Of a DNA stretch of 64,000 bases, positions 12,103 to 22,970 are shown in pieces. The first letter of the stretch is position 1, and each line of letters begins with the position of its first letter. Made by a program: the position numbers and the translations under genes. The notes under the pieces were generated by a model that saw only the letters and a list, made by a program, of their open reading frames with translations, searched no databases and was not told where the DNA came from. The stretch is from Cryptomeria japonica (taxonomy: Eukaryota; Streptophyta; Pinopsida; Cupressales; Cupressaceae). The stretch spans positions 192,393,891 to 192,457,890 of the forward strand of contig NC_081406.1 in assembly GCF_030272615.1 (NCBI RefSeq), given 5' to 3'.

Positions 12103-12941
12103 TTCCCTTAACAACACATGAATTTTACTTTTTAAGATCAACATTATTGCCGCAAAAGTATTTCTGATTTTTTAAATAATGAAAAGTTATTTTGTGAATC
12201 AAAAAACTTTATCATAAATTGACAACCACTTTTATTGACTTTGTGTGGCATGACCAATGACATTGGGACAACTAAGTTGTTTCAAAGGATAATAATGTGA
12301 GGGGAAGTAGATAAGGTTTGTTGAACCTTCGACAATTTAATAAATTGAAAATAAAAATTTCCATTTTTTAAATTAAAAAAAGGGAGAAATTTTCAGTTTC
12401 GATATTTTTGAGTTTTAAAAATTTTTCTTTTGAAAAAATTATTTTTAAGGAAAAAATATTAGTCATTTTTTAAAATCAAGGTTTTAGTCTTGTCGAAGAC
12501 ATGATGTTCGTCTTTCCCACTTCATAACGCTTTCTATTATTTTTATCCTCTTTACTTGTTCAAGAAGACTTGCCCTAGTGATGTAGAGGAGGGTCTAAGA
12601 TTCCAAGAAAGGGTTGTCAAATTAAGTAGCATGAATCAAATACAATTACAATGGAGATAAGAATAGAAAACAAGAGATTATATCAAGAAATATTCTCCAT
12701 GCTCATGAGTAGAGTCATTACAACTTGACACATTGGTTAGAAATTGGTGTAAAGGCCCAGAACTTGGCTTAAGGATGAATATTAGAGATCTAAATATTTT
12801 TACAATTTTTGAAAGAGATAACCTTTTTGGAGTGTGTGATGATCACAAATAAGTTGGAGATGACAATTTGTGAAGCTGGTGCATTCTAATAGATTCTTAT
12901 CAATGCTTGAGGAGATCAAAACAACCCCTAGTTCTAAGGGA
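12103..12941. other. AT-rich spacer
   Basis: No gene or repeat was recognised. Confidence 0.5.
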
Positions 12942-12955
12942 TGTGTTATAATGTT
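12942..12955. repeat. Target-site duplication, left, of second half-LINE
   Basis: TGTGTTATAATGTT is identical to 19336-19349. Confidence 0.75.
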
Positions 12956-12984
12956 TTTGATTAAAAAAGCAGTGTTAACTAGGG

Positions 12985-13225
12985 CACTGACCATTTACAT
13001 AGCCAAAAGGCTATCAAAAAGCTGCCAATGAAGTTACCGATGGAGAACGTGACATCATCAACCTTCAAGAAGCTGCCAAGGGAGTTACTGATAGCCTTGA
13101 AACAAGAAGGCTCCCAAAAATGGAGAGGGAGATTGGGGAGGCGGACCCAAACCAAACGAACAGAGAGAGATTCAGTAAGGGGGTTGAAGGAAGAAGTCTA
13201 GGGCTTAATAGAGAGAGAGTGATCC
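12985..13225 (-). pseudogene. LINE ORF1 (DUF4283), C-terminal fragment
   Basis: The minus strand encodes VWVRLPNLPLHFWEPS, the same DUF4283 signature as IWVRLPNLPLHLWTDS in the copy at 8.3-9.6 kb. A run follows that corresponds to the GDALGEFL region. The frame continues from the other half (18539-19249) when the LTR element and one target copy are taken out. The zinc knuckle is missing, so this copy is truncated before it. Confidence 0.75.
13221..13225. repeat. 5-bp target duplication, left, of copia-type element
   Basis: GATCC here pairs with GACCC at 18534-18538; one transition separates the two copies. Confidence 0.7.
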
Positions 13226-13746
13226 TATTAGAACATAATGTTATTAGGGATCACATCCTTGTAACATTTATATATAATGTTCTAATATAAGGTTATAAAA
13301 CCTTATATATTAAATGCTTTATAAGCATATCCCATTTGAAATAATTATAATTTAATAACTATTAGATTATTAATTATTTATGAGTGGGGGTTATTGAAAA
13401 GGTGTGACTAGTGAAGTCACCCTTCCTCCTATATTTAAGGAGGTTCTCTCTCATTTGAGAGGTGTGTGAATTTGGAGCTTTATGGTGAGTTGTATCACTA
13501 TGCATATGAGGTATTAGTGGTCATGTGAAAGTATTGGAGGAGTGTCCCCAGGTTCATGTCTATTTTATGATAGACTATATTTGTAAGTGTTTTAATTAAA
13601 TGATGCTTTATGGGGTTTTTTACCCGAAAGGGTTTTCCCCATGTATATCTTATGTAATGTGTACATTTTGCATGTATGTTTCATATTTCATTTACTTTAT
13701 AATCTTGTTTATAATGATTAGTATCCTAAGATCCTAATTTCTAACA
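13226..13746 (+). repeat. 5' LTR of copia-type element (521 bp)
   Basis: It starts TATTAGAACATAATG (TG mutated to TA) and ends TTTCTAACA. It is nearly identical to 18013-18533, including the GAGTGGGGGTTATTG and GGGTTTTTTACCCGAAAGGG blocks. The latter is a short hairpin-like stretch near 13614-13633. Confidence 0.9.
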
Positions 13747-13760
13747 TGGTATCAAAGCAG
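13747..13760 (+). other. Primer-binding site, tRNA-iMet type
   Basis: TGGTATCAAAGCAG lies directly after the 5' LTR. It matches the common plant initiator-Met primer site TGGTATCAGAGC with one change. Confidence 0.8.
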
Positions 13761-16700
13761 GTTAGGCTAGTACTAATCATTTTTACAGGTTATACTAGAA
13801 GACATATAAAATTTGATGGAAATCTTATTTATGCTTATCAACAAATTTTTGGTAATATCTCTTCCTTTCTACTATGTAATTTTTTAGAGAAGTGCATCTT
13901 ATATTATATTAAAAAAATAATTATCTTCATTGACCAATGTGATTACAATAAAAAGTTGGCCTCGTAAAAGTTGACATTTGAGCATACATCATAAGAGGTA
14001 AATATTAAAAAAAATTCAAATTTTGGCTTTGAGAATTTTTTTATTTCATCAACATCATAAATTAATTACTCTAATAAATAAACCATTATTTCAATTACTA
14101 TTAAATCAAATTTATATTAAGTGGATACTTGATAATTGACAAGACTTTTTAATAGATTGCATCATATATAATATATGTGGATATCTAAATAATGATTATG
14201 ATATCCCTATTTATATATTCATTCCTTTACAATACCATATAATAAGACTATCATGATTCTTTCCAACAATACTATATTTATTTTCAAGAGGATCTAAAGT
14301 ATATACAATTTAATAATACGATATCTAACTATATCTCCATGATAGTTTTTTTAATAACCTTAGGAAAATCCATCCCACAACTTCTTCTCTTGCTAAAAGA
14401 TCTTCACTTGATTGATTTTTGAGATTAAATCAATTAAAAAAATCATAAATGAGTTACACCATCTCAAAACAAGTACATGACCACAACCATTTTAAATTCA
14501 TCATATATCAAATAGTTTAATGTTTCAATCAATCTTGTTGATTTTATACATTTTTTGAGAGGTATGTTCTCTTTAATAGATCAAAACCCTATACAAATTC
14601 TAAATCTAAATGATGTGCCTTTTGTGAAAAGGTAACTATCCTTTAATATTGATAGTGCATTGTTATGGGCCAACCACAATGATCAATTAATATTGAACTA
14701 GTTATCATAAAAAGCATTGATGCAGAGCATCTATCACAAACCATAAAACCTTCATTCAATATTTCAGATCATAATATTCACCTTAACATGAGAGAACAAA
14801 TTCTTTATTGCCATGGAATACCCTAGTTCAGGGTTTCATCCTTTAAAAACTATTTTCACCAAAATAACCACACAAAATTCAATTCTTAACCAGATTAAGT
14901 AAGAAAAAAAGAAATGGAAAGAAGATTCAGAGACCTTTCCAACACATATATCCTTTCTTTATTACTATTCCTCATGTGACCACACCAAATGCTGCAACCG
15001 GACTGTTGTTGCCTTCACCAGTCCGCCTTTCACCATGAACTGTAAAAAACAGTCATCAATAATGTTTACAATATTGATTCTAAATACAATCCCTTCGGTC
15101 AGACTTTATATTACTGAGTTACACAATTCCTCTTAAAATTTGAGCTAGATCCAACGGTTAAATAAAAAGTTATGATCATTTTACCAAAACTGGGTAACCC
15201 TTGGCAGGGTTTTGACAATTATTGTAAAGATAAACATATCTTGCCAAATACTCCACAAAATGGCATAAAAAATGATTCATCTGAAATATCTTTCATTAAT
15301 ATATCATTAAATAACTTCTACATATAAAAATTACAACAAATGGGATCCTCCATGGATCTATGACAACCACAGATTCCTTAAAACCTCATGACAATTTGAG
15401 GGTTTGATAGATAATCTTTGTCAAATCCCCTCCAAACTCATCTACCCTCTTGATTTCAACCAAACATGGTTTTATAAACCATTTCCAACTCTTTTCTAAC
15501 TACTCTAACCACCTCATGACCAATGGATTTCATTTTTACACTTTTGTTGCATTTTTTGGCAATGTTGCAACTTTACAATTTTTACAATTTTTGTATTTTT
15601 GACATAAATGACTCTAACCCTTACATGGACACTTTTAACACTTCAAGATGGACTAAATATGATATCTTTGGACAAAATGGCTCACTTGGAAGCAAAGAGA
15701 TGTAACTCTTAATGTGCCATGTGAAAGCACGAGCTTTTTATGTATAAGTTAGACACGTCATAGAGAGTCATATGTACTTTATGAATAAACATGTACAAGC
15801 TTTTTATGAATAAACATTAAATCTACATTTTATTTTATTTTTCAAAATGCACAAGGGAAGTGAACTGTTTGAAAGAATTCAAATCAAATAGATTAAGACT
15901 TCAATGATAGCTGGATATGCACAAAATAAATAATTTGATTTCATGGAAGATGAGGTATATATATGAAGAATAATCTTAATGGGGTTTCTTTCACAATGTT
16001 ATAAGAGATGGTGTAGACTTGTCCCTTCCTAGATCATCCATTATAAGTGTTTATATTTCATAATTCCCTTATAACTATTCTTTATAATATCTTTGATAGT
16101 CATTTAGTATGAATGGATGTAGTAATGTCTCTTTTGTCATTTTATGCTATCTTTTATAAATAACTTGTTAGTGAGACATGAACAAATAAACAAGCACTTC
16201 ATAACTAATGGTGTTGATCCTTCCATATGAATTTTTAATACAGTTGATTCATCTAGTCTTAGTTCATATTTTCATGTGACCCTCCCAAAGTACCTATTAT
16301 TATTTATATTAGTCCTTTAAGTGCATCACAAAAAGTCACATGTGAACTAATAGGAATAAAGGAAGGAACATCATGATTTATCTCAAATTTAATTTTTATA
16401 GGTATTTGATGGAGGATATGCCTTATGTTAACATTAAGAATATTCTTAATTATAGTATGTTTGATAAGCAAATTCCTTGATATCAAACTATCACAATGAT
16501 ACACAAGAAATCATCTATCTATCTATAAATGTAGGGTAAAATATTTTTTTATGAAATGTACAAGCTAGTAAATATGCATAAGTAAATTTAAAAATTTCTC
16601 ATTAGCATCCTTTTTTGGAGATCCAAGTGATTTGTTATTCTATTCTATATTTGATCCATGTTTTTCAATCATACTATATATAATGGGTGACTATCGGCCT

Positions 16701-17251
16701 TATAAACTATCTGGGGAGCAAACCTAGAAAGGATAGCTCACCCATTGCCTAATTTTTTATGGATCATTACTATATGTAGTAGCATTTCTATTTTTGTATT
16801 TTAAATAAGACAACAAATTATTCATTCCTATTCTCATGAAAATATATGTTGATCTCCTTTCTACCAATCATTGGACTATATTTTATATTTATAAGGAATA
16901 TTATATGATCTTTGGCAAATGACAAAAAAATAATATTATGTCCTTTCCTTGCACCAAAAATGAAGTTGATTACTAAGTTACTAACTATATTGTTTCTTCT
17001 ATGGCGAGGTTATGCCTTCAAAACATATGGTGCAAGTGCTATTACATGGATGGTGCCATACTTTAATAAGAAGACTATCTTCTATGTGTCTTTGAATCAA
17101 ATGGACAAAATATGAATGTAGCTCTCAAAGAATCAATATGGCCTTGAAAATTTATTGAAGAGTTCCATTTGGATACATATGAAAGTACCATATTACTTGA
17201 AGTTACTTTACTCCTTCTAGAGAATATCATTTCTAAAGATCAAAATGAACA

Positions 17252-17374
17252 TTGAAGATCATGGGCACCTCACTCAAGTGAAAGCATTCTATAATAAAGG
17301 CACCTTGAAGATCATGGGAACCTCACTCAAGTGAAATCATTCTATAATAAATACACTTTGAAGATCATGGACAC
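17252..17374. repeat. 53-bp tandem repeat, 2.3 copies
   Basis: Units begin TTGAAGATCATGG at 17252, 17305 and 17358, with ACTCAAGTGAAA and CATTCTATAATAAA inside. It lies within the copia-type interior. Confidence 0.8.
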
Positions 17375-17436
17375 ATACTATATATTATAATTTGAGCCAT
17401 CACTTTGAAATCCTCTATGCAGTGATTGGCTTTGAG

Positions 17437-17750
17437 GTGATGTCATTAAGGGGGAGTGTACATGACACCAGTGGCTAAATCCTATATTTAAGACCTAATA
17501 GGCATAAGACCTTTAGGCATTATATGCTCCAAATTCAAATAATGCTTGGCCTTAGGTGATGCCATTGAGGGGGAGTGTGCATGTCAATGACATCACCTAG
17601 TGGCTAAATCCTTTATTTTTTAAGTCCTACGGGCACAGTATTGTAAGACCTACAGGCAGATTTTTTTAAGTCCTACGGGCATATTGTAAATTCTTCTCCT
17701 TGTAAAACTTCCACTTGTAAAAGCATTGTATTAAGACCTACGGGCACTAT
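17437..17750 (+). repeat. duplicated polypurine-tract/LTR-like remnants
   Basis: Two related blocks start ATTAAGGGGGAGTGT (17448) and ATTGAGGGGGAGTGT (17568). Both continue into GTGGCTAAATCCT and several copies of AAGWCCTACGGGCA (17620-17745). Each block looks like the end of a copia-type interior joined to an LTR start, but of a family different from the flanking LTRs. The third such tract at 18001-18012 is the true one for this element. Confidence 0.5.
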
Positions 17751-18012
17751 GTAATGAACCTAGGGAGAGGCTAATTTGAGGGGACCGCGGCTCCAATATA
17801 ATTTTTTAAGACCTCACAGCATCATTTATAAAACATTGGGATTATAAATTATGACAAGATGACTTTCATGTAGTCCAGAATGCATGATCTTCATGTTGGC
17901 ATATATTTGTGTCCCTATTTATCACTATCAAAGAAGACCTGCGTTACTGGGGTGCTTCATTTTTTCTTCTATGGAAATTGACATGTGATCCCCTATTAAC
18001 ATTAAGGGGGAG

Positions 18013-18533
18013 TGTTAGAACATAATGTTATTAGGGATCACATCCTTATAACATTTATATATAATGTTCTAATATAAGGTTATAAAACCTTATATATTAT
18101 ATACTTTATAAGCATATCCCATTTGAAATAATTATAATCTAATAACTATTAGATTATTAATTATTTATGAGTGGGGGTTATTGAAAAGGTGTGACTAGTG
18201 AAGTCAACCTTCCTCCTATATTTAAGGAGGTTCTCTCTCATTTGAGAGGTGTGTAAATTTGGAGCTTTATGGTGAGTTGTATCACTATGCATATGAGGTA
18301 TTATTGGCCATATGGAAGTATTGGAGGAGTGTCCCCAAGTTCATGTCTATTTTATGATAGACTATATTTGTAAGTGTTTTAATTAAATGATGCTTTATGG
18401 GGTTTTTTACCCGAAAGGGTTTTCCCCTTGTATATCTTGTGTAATGTGTACATTTTGCATGTATGTTTCATATTTTATTTACTTTATAATCTTTTTTATA
18501 ATGATTAGTATCCTAAGATCCTAATTTCTAACA
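18013..18533 (+). repeat. 3' LTR of copia-type element (521 bp)
   Basis: It starts TGTTAGAACATAATG and ends TTTCTAACA. It is preceded by a purine tract and followed by target copy GACCC (18534-18538). Confidence 0.9.
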
Positions 18534-18538
18534 GACCC

Positions 18539-19249
18539 TCCCATGTCCACAGCTTTCCCAAAATCAAATCACGATCATGAGTAGAGGTAAAGGAAGTAAC
18601 GAAAAAACCTTTAGCACAAGGGAAAAGCTCAATGCCATGAGCAATTAGAGGCTTCCAAGAATCACTCACCCAACGATGAAGGTTTGGAAGAGAAGGCCAA
18701 AACCCAGCAAATCTGCAGACCAAAGCGTTGCGTTGATAGAAATCAACATTCTCCACAACCTCCCGGCCATAGACCACAACAGGGGAGGTCTTGGCATAAG
18801 GAAGAGGATGAACCCCTTAGAAGGTTGTGCAGTAGAAAGAGCCACACAAGTAAACCTACGCTTCCCAACAAAGGGAGGTCTAGGCAGAGCATTAGCGCCC
18901 TCAGGAGGGTCATCAACAACACCAATCCGAGGAGATTCCCTAAAAACCCAAGCATCACCAGTAGTAGCAGCAGCAAGGGCATCTAAATCCAAAACTAGAT
19001 TAGAGACACCATTCGTGGGAGACCCAACATGAAAACCATGCGCAGAGCGCGTGGGTGAAGATGGAACCATGGGTTTAGAAGGGCATCCCCCAACAACCAA
19101 ACATTGCACAGAAGGATGGAGAACAACGACAGGAGGGTTGTTAGCACCAACAAGGGGATGTGGAAGGCATGACAAGTCCACACCCAAGACAGTAGGCGAA
19201 GACCCAAATAGAGCCCCACCTGGCAAAGACTACCCAAGCCCAAGCGCAA
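18539..19249 (-). pseudogene. LINE ORF1 (DUF4283), N-terminal fragment
   Basis: The minus strand encodes a Pro/Val/Gly-rich N-terminal region (from about 19226) followed, after a frameshift near 18780, by the DUF4283 start ALVCRFAGFWPSLPNLHRW, GFFVTSF and ILGKLWTWEG. The stop of the apparent frame lies inside the copia-type LTR, so the reading is interrupted at 18538 and resumes at 13220 on the minus strand. It belongs with the fragment at 12985-13225. Confidence 0.8.
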
Positions 19250-19335
19250 AGGTCGTATGAGCGGCGGAAGGAGTCGTTAGAGCCAAGCTCAAAGGAGTGG
19301 GAGCATGCATCATTCAAAATTCCAATATAGATTGG

Positions 19336-19349
19336 TGTGTTATAATGTT
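19336..19349. repeat. Target-site duplication, right, of second half-LINE
   Basis: Identical to 12942-12955 (TGTGTTATAATGTT). Confidence 0.75.
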
Positions 19350-20225
19350 ATCTAAGATCTCAAGAAATGGTTAATACCTACCTCAAGCTATGGTGTGAAA
19401 TTAAGTTAAAGAGACCACAATAGGTAACAATCCCAAGTGATGGGTCTTTGTGCTCTTGATCTAAGAATGTGAAGATGAAACATGAACCACATATGTCATT
19501 GTCATCTTGAGAAGACAAATCAAGATGAAACTAGTACCACACAAATTAAGGCTCATAAGAGAGATAGTTACTAATAAAAACAATTTTTGGAGTGCAACAA
19601 AATTCCTTAAACTAAATCTAATTGTATCAAAGGATAACACTACATAAATCATTTGAACCATCCCCAAGGATGTACACATTCTGATTTGAATAGGTATTGA
19701 CCATAAAGGCATATTATATATGATGGTTGGGGGTTGAGATAATATGAGAATAAGAAGAAAAATAGGTAAACTTAGAGGACAAGCAAGGAAAATTTAGATG
19801 AAATTAGAGGAAGATAGAGGTAGAGTAGATAGATAAAGAGGAGAAAGAGAAGCAACATATATAAGGAAGATAAAAAATAAGAAAAATATGAAAGGTAAGG
19901 AAGACGAATCTGCAAAATAAGGGGAATGCATCGAAGAGACATTAGAAATAAAGAAAACCTTGAGTAGAGAAAAAATAGAACTAACAATACTACTGTATCT
20001 AAAGCCATAGATATTGTGGGACATTAGAAGAAAGTAAACTTAGAGTAATTTTTTTAATCCAAATTACTAAAAGAGAGAATGGTAGAGTTTGAAAACTATT
20101 GAGATATTCTAACATATAGAAATATTTGGTTCATCATTAAAACATAGATAGGAAGGAGTAAAAGTAGGCTAAATAAGAGGAAAGATAGTAGTAGAAGAGT
20201 GAATAGAGTGTGAAGTAGAGAATTC
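19350..20225. other. purine-rich spacer
   Basis: No supported gene. The plus strand is strongly purine-rich from 19740 to 20225, which produces several overlapping hydrophobic open frames on the minus strand that are not credible genes. Confidence 0.5.
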
Positions 20226-20230
20226 ATTAG

Positions 20231-21589
20231 TGTTGTGGAAGTGGAAGCATAAACCAAGGAAATTAAATATTGTAGCACATTTTAGTTGCAAATAAATAAT
20301 AAAGAGAATGAAATGGGATAGCAGAATAACACATAAGATAGTGATTTATATGGTAAAACTGATGCAGGAGCATCCCTGGTTCTTGGCAATCTTGCATCAA
20401 CCAAAAATATTTCTTTTCTGTTTGTTTTTTGTTTTGCAGTTTAAACATTTCTTTCTGCATTTTCTTGCATTGGCTCATTGGATCTTGCGGAGATGGATTT
20501 TGCTTGAGGACATGATCTTCTTCCTTATTCCTAAACTGCAGAGCATTTGGATCATTTACTGACAAGTTACTGATTCCGGATCTCGAGACAGTTTTCTGGC
20601 ACCAGAACCACTTGGACCTATTTGCATTGGTGAATCTACTAGATCCCTTCCATAGCTTGCAGAGCCCTAGTTCATTGAATCCAATATTCCTTGTTTTGTG
20701 GCCGACCTTCCCTTTGAACCACACTTCATCCTTTGGATTTTTCAGAGGAATCTCTTTGGCAGAGGTCGACCTGTTTGTTTTACACATTTGATCTTGTTCT
20801 TTGGTATTTGATCTCTCTTGGGTCGACTGAATCTCCTTGGATTGTATAAATCATTGTAATTAAGCATTAGAATCCATGAGAGAGAAGTTAGAAAATAGAT
20901 CTTAAGATTTAGAGGTCTGAAGTTGACCGATTCAGTAATTGAGCATGTATGTAGCAGGTCAATGAGCTGAATCTTGTAACTCGGATGTTACATGTTATCT
21001 GTAATCAGTTTTAATCATCTAATTCATTCAGTTCTACATTTCCTCCATCATATCCTCTTGTTTTTGTTGTATTTACTCTTGTTGCCCGGTCCAAATTGAT
21101 CTCTTTGAGGTCCCTCCTAACCGGTGACTGCACCAAAAACCTTGACAAAATTCCAAGGAAACATCCACGAGACAAGGTATCAATATTCTTATTGCTCAAA
21201 GAAAACAATTACAAACTCCATAGCTAGTTATCACTATCAGGTGTTGCTATCACTTTTACAATCTGAATTTGCAATTGTGAATTGACAACAACATCCTAAC
21301 AATTGCTCTTGCAATCTACAATTTGAATTAGAACATTTTTATTTGTTTCCACGACAACAAAGATATATAGAATATCTCTAAATTAGAATGAACATCCAAC
21401 ATAGAAATAACCTCCTTAATTCCATTAAAGAAGTTAGGAACATTTTCATAAGGCATCCTTAATTGCATTAATAAAATTAGGTAGCTTCCTCACAAGGAAA
21501 TATTGTTAATCCAAAGGAAAGTCTAAATTAGAAATTTCTATTGTCTTCTTTTGTTTCCACCTACCAACAATTGTTGCCATTATCCAACA
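20231..21589 (-). repeat. 3' LTR of non-autonomous element, interrupted
   Basis: It corresponds to 22366-22965 in two blocks (20231-20359 and 21141-21589), split by the 776-bp insertion and its 5-bp target copy. It ends TATCCAACA. Confidence 0.8.
20360..21135 (+). mobile_element. solo LTR, 776 bp, inside another LTR
   Basis: The sequence TGATGCAGGAGC...GACTGCACCA is flanked by AAAAC at 20355-20359 and 21136-21140. The sister LTR (near 22495) reads GGTAAAACCTTGAC without interruption and so preserves the empty site, which fixes both limits. It contains a TATA-like GTATAAATC near 20845 in plus orientation. No coding sequence. The parent family was not identified. Confidence 0.85.
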
Positions 21590-22350
21590 ATCTACCTGAT
21601 GCTTGTTCATGCCAAACCAAGGTGTAGACTCCTCATGCTTCTTTCTAAACTATAAACACATGTCTCTAATCACAAGAGAACTCGATCACCTAAATCCCCA
21701 TGTATCCATGAGAACATGTAATGATCAATCCATGCTAAGATCCCAATGCAACACTGCATTTTCATGAAGCTCCCAAGCAAATGACCCATGTACTCTACAA
21801 CCAAAGAACTAACAAAAACATGATAAACTATCAATGTTCCAACTACAAAATTAGGAATCTAACCATGACATCATGATCCAACATCTCCTCAAAGGAAGAT
21901 CAACAAACCCACAACTTTTAGAAACAGGAAAATTGCAAAACCTATCAAGTTGTCCAAGAGCATTTAGGTTATACCAACTCCACAACTCACATGCAGCCAA
22001 AGGCTAATCATCATGTGCTTTCATGTAACCATGTGCTAAAACCATGAACCTACCATAATCACTCTACTCTACTCCATAAGACTGTTGTTGTTTCCTCTCC
22101 CACAATATTGAAAAGAACCAATGCTAGATCTTCCCGATCTTCATCAAACAAGTACGGAGGTTTCTTTAACTTCCCTACCATTGCCTTGTGCAATCCCTAT
22201 TGCAATAACAAATCATGCATCCTAAGCTTCCATGATAAAGTTATTATTTCCTTTAAATTTTTCCACCTCGAACCTTGCATTCAAAACATTTTCCATTTGA
22301 TGGTGCAAAACTCAAAACCAAATCCTAATATTGTTGCTATAAAAAATAAT
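21590..22350 (-). other. interior of non-autonomous LTR element, no gene seen
   Basis: The longest open frame is 97 codons at 22108-22401 on the plus strand. It is antisense to the element, runs into the LTR and has no family motif. No protease, RT or integrase motif was found on the element's sense strand. Confidence 0.5.
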
Positions 22351-22363
22351 GGCTTTGATCCCA
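22351..22363 (-). other. Primer-binding site, tRNA-iMet type
   Basis: The minus strand reads TGGGATCAAAGCC two bases after the LTR end. It resembles TGGTATCAGAGCC with two changes. Confidence 0.65.
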
Positions 22364-22365
22364 CT

Positions 22366-22965
22366 TGTTGTGGAAGCGGAAGCATAAACCCAAAAAATTA
22401 AATATTGCAGCATAAATTAGTTGCAAAGAAATAATAAAGAGAATGAAATGGGGTAATAGAATAACGCATAAGACAATGATTTACATGGTAAAACCTTGAC
22501 AAAATTTCAAGGAAGCATCCACATGACAAGGTATCAATATTCTTATCGCTTAGAGAAAACAAATACAAACTCCATAGCTAGCTACCACTATCAGGTGTTG
22601 TTATCACTTTTACAATCTGAATTTTCAATTGACAACAACATCCTAACAATTTCTCTTGAAATCTAGAATCCACACCAATTGCTCTTGCAATCTACAATTC
22701 GCATTACAACATTTTATTTTTCTTCCATGACAACAAAGATATATAGAATATCTCTAAATTAGAATCAACATCCAACATAGAAATAACCTCCTTAATTCCA
22801 TTTAAGAAGTTAGGAACATTTCCATAAGGCCTCCTTAATTGCATTAATAAAATTAGGTAGATTTATCAAAAGGAAATATTGTTATTCTAAAAGAGAGACT
22901 AAATTAGAAATTTATATTGTCTTCTTGCGTTGCCATTAACCGAGAATTGTTGTCATTATCCAACA
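22366..22965 (-). repeat. 5' LTR of non-autonomous element (600 bp)
   Basis: The TGTTGTGGAAG...TATCCAACA ends are shared with 20231-21589. It is uninterrupted and serves as the empty-site reference for the solo LTR. Confidence 0.8.
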
Positions 22966-22970
22966 ATTGG

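Larger units (their letters stand above)
13226..18533 (+). mobile_element. Ty1/copia-type LTR element, degenerate interior
   Basis: Two 521-bp LTRs (13226-13746 and 18013-18533) flank a 4.27-kb AT-rich interior. A primer site abuts the 5' LTR and a purine tract (ATTAAGGGGGAG) abuts the 3' LTR. The 5-bp target copies match with one change. The interior gives no convincing gag, integrase or RT; a possible RNase H tail (GASAITW, near 17030) is weak. It is either very old or a non-autonomous element whose interior was replaced. The copia assignment rests on LTR style, primer site and insertion signature only. Confidence 0.8.
12956..19335 (-). mobile_element. second ORF1-only LINE copy, split by a copia-type element
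   Basis: Without the copia-type insertion (13226-18533 plus one 5-bp target copy) this is about 1.07 kb. On the minus strand it has a DUF4283 ORF1 and then, after a shortened 3' part, a tail ending TTTTTTAATCAAAAA, like the tail of the copy at 8056. It is flanked by 14-bp duplications. No ORF2 sequence is present. Confidence 0.7.
20231..22965 (-). mobile_element. short non-autonomous LTR retrotransposon
   Basis: Two related LTRs, about 580 and 600 bp, with TGTTG...CAACA ends enclose an interior of only about 776 bp (21590-22365). The minus-strand orientation follows from the primer site at 22351-22363. The target duplication is ATTAG (20226-20230) against ATTGG (22966-22970). The interior encodes no recognisable gag or pol, so the element would need another element's enzymes. 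Without the solo LTR inside it, the element is about 1.95 kb. Confidence 0.75.

Noticed and set aside
18666-19260. Overlapping GC-rich frames on both strands
   Set aside because: Only the minus-strand frame leading into DUF4283 is supported; the plus-strand frames are shadows of it.
19772-20278. Several hydrophobic, membrane-like minus-strand frames
   Set aside because: They are the pyrimidine complement of a purine-rich stretch; they overlap each other in different frames and lack any family motif.
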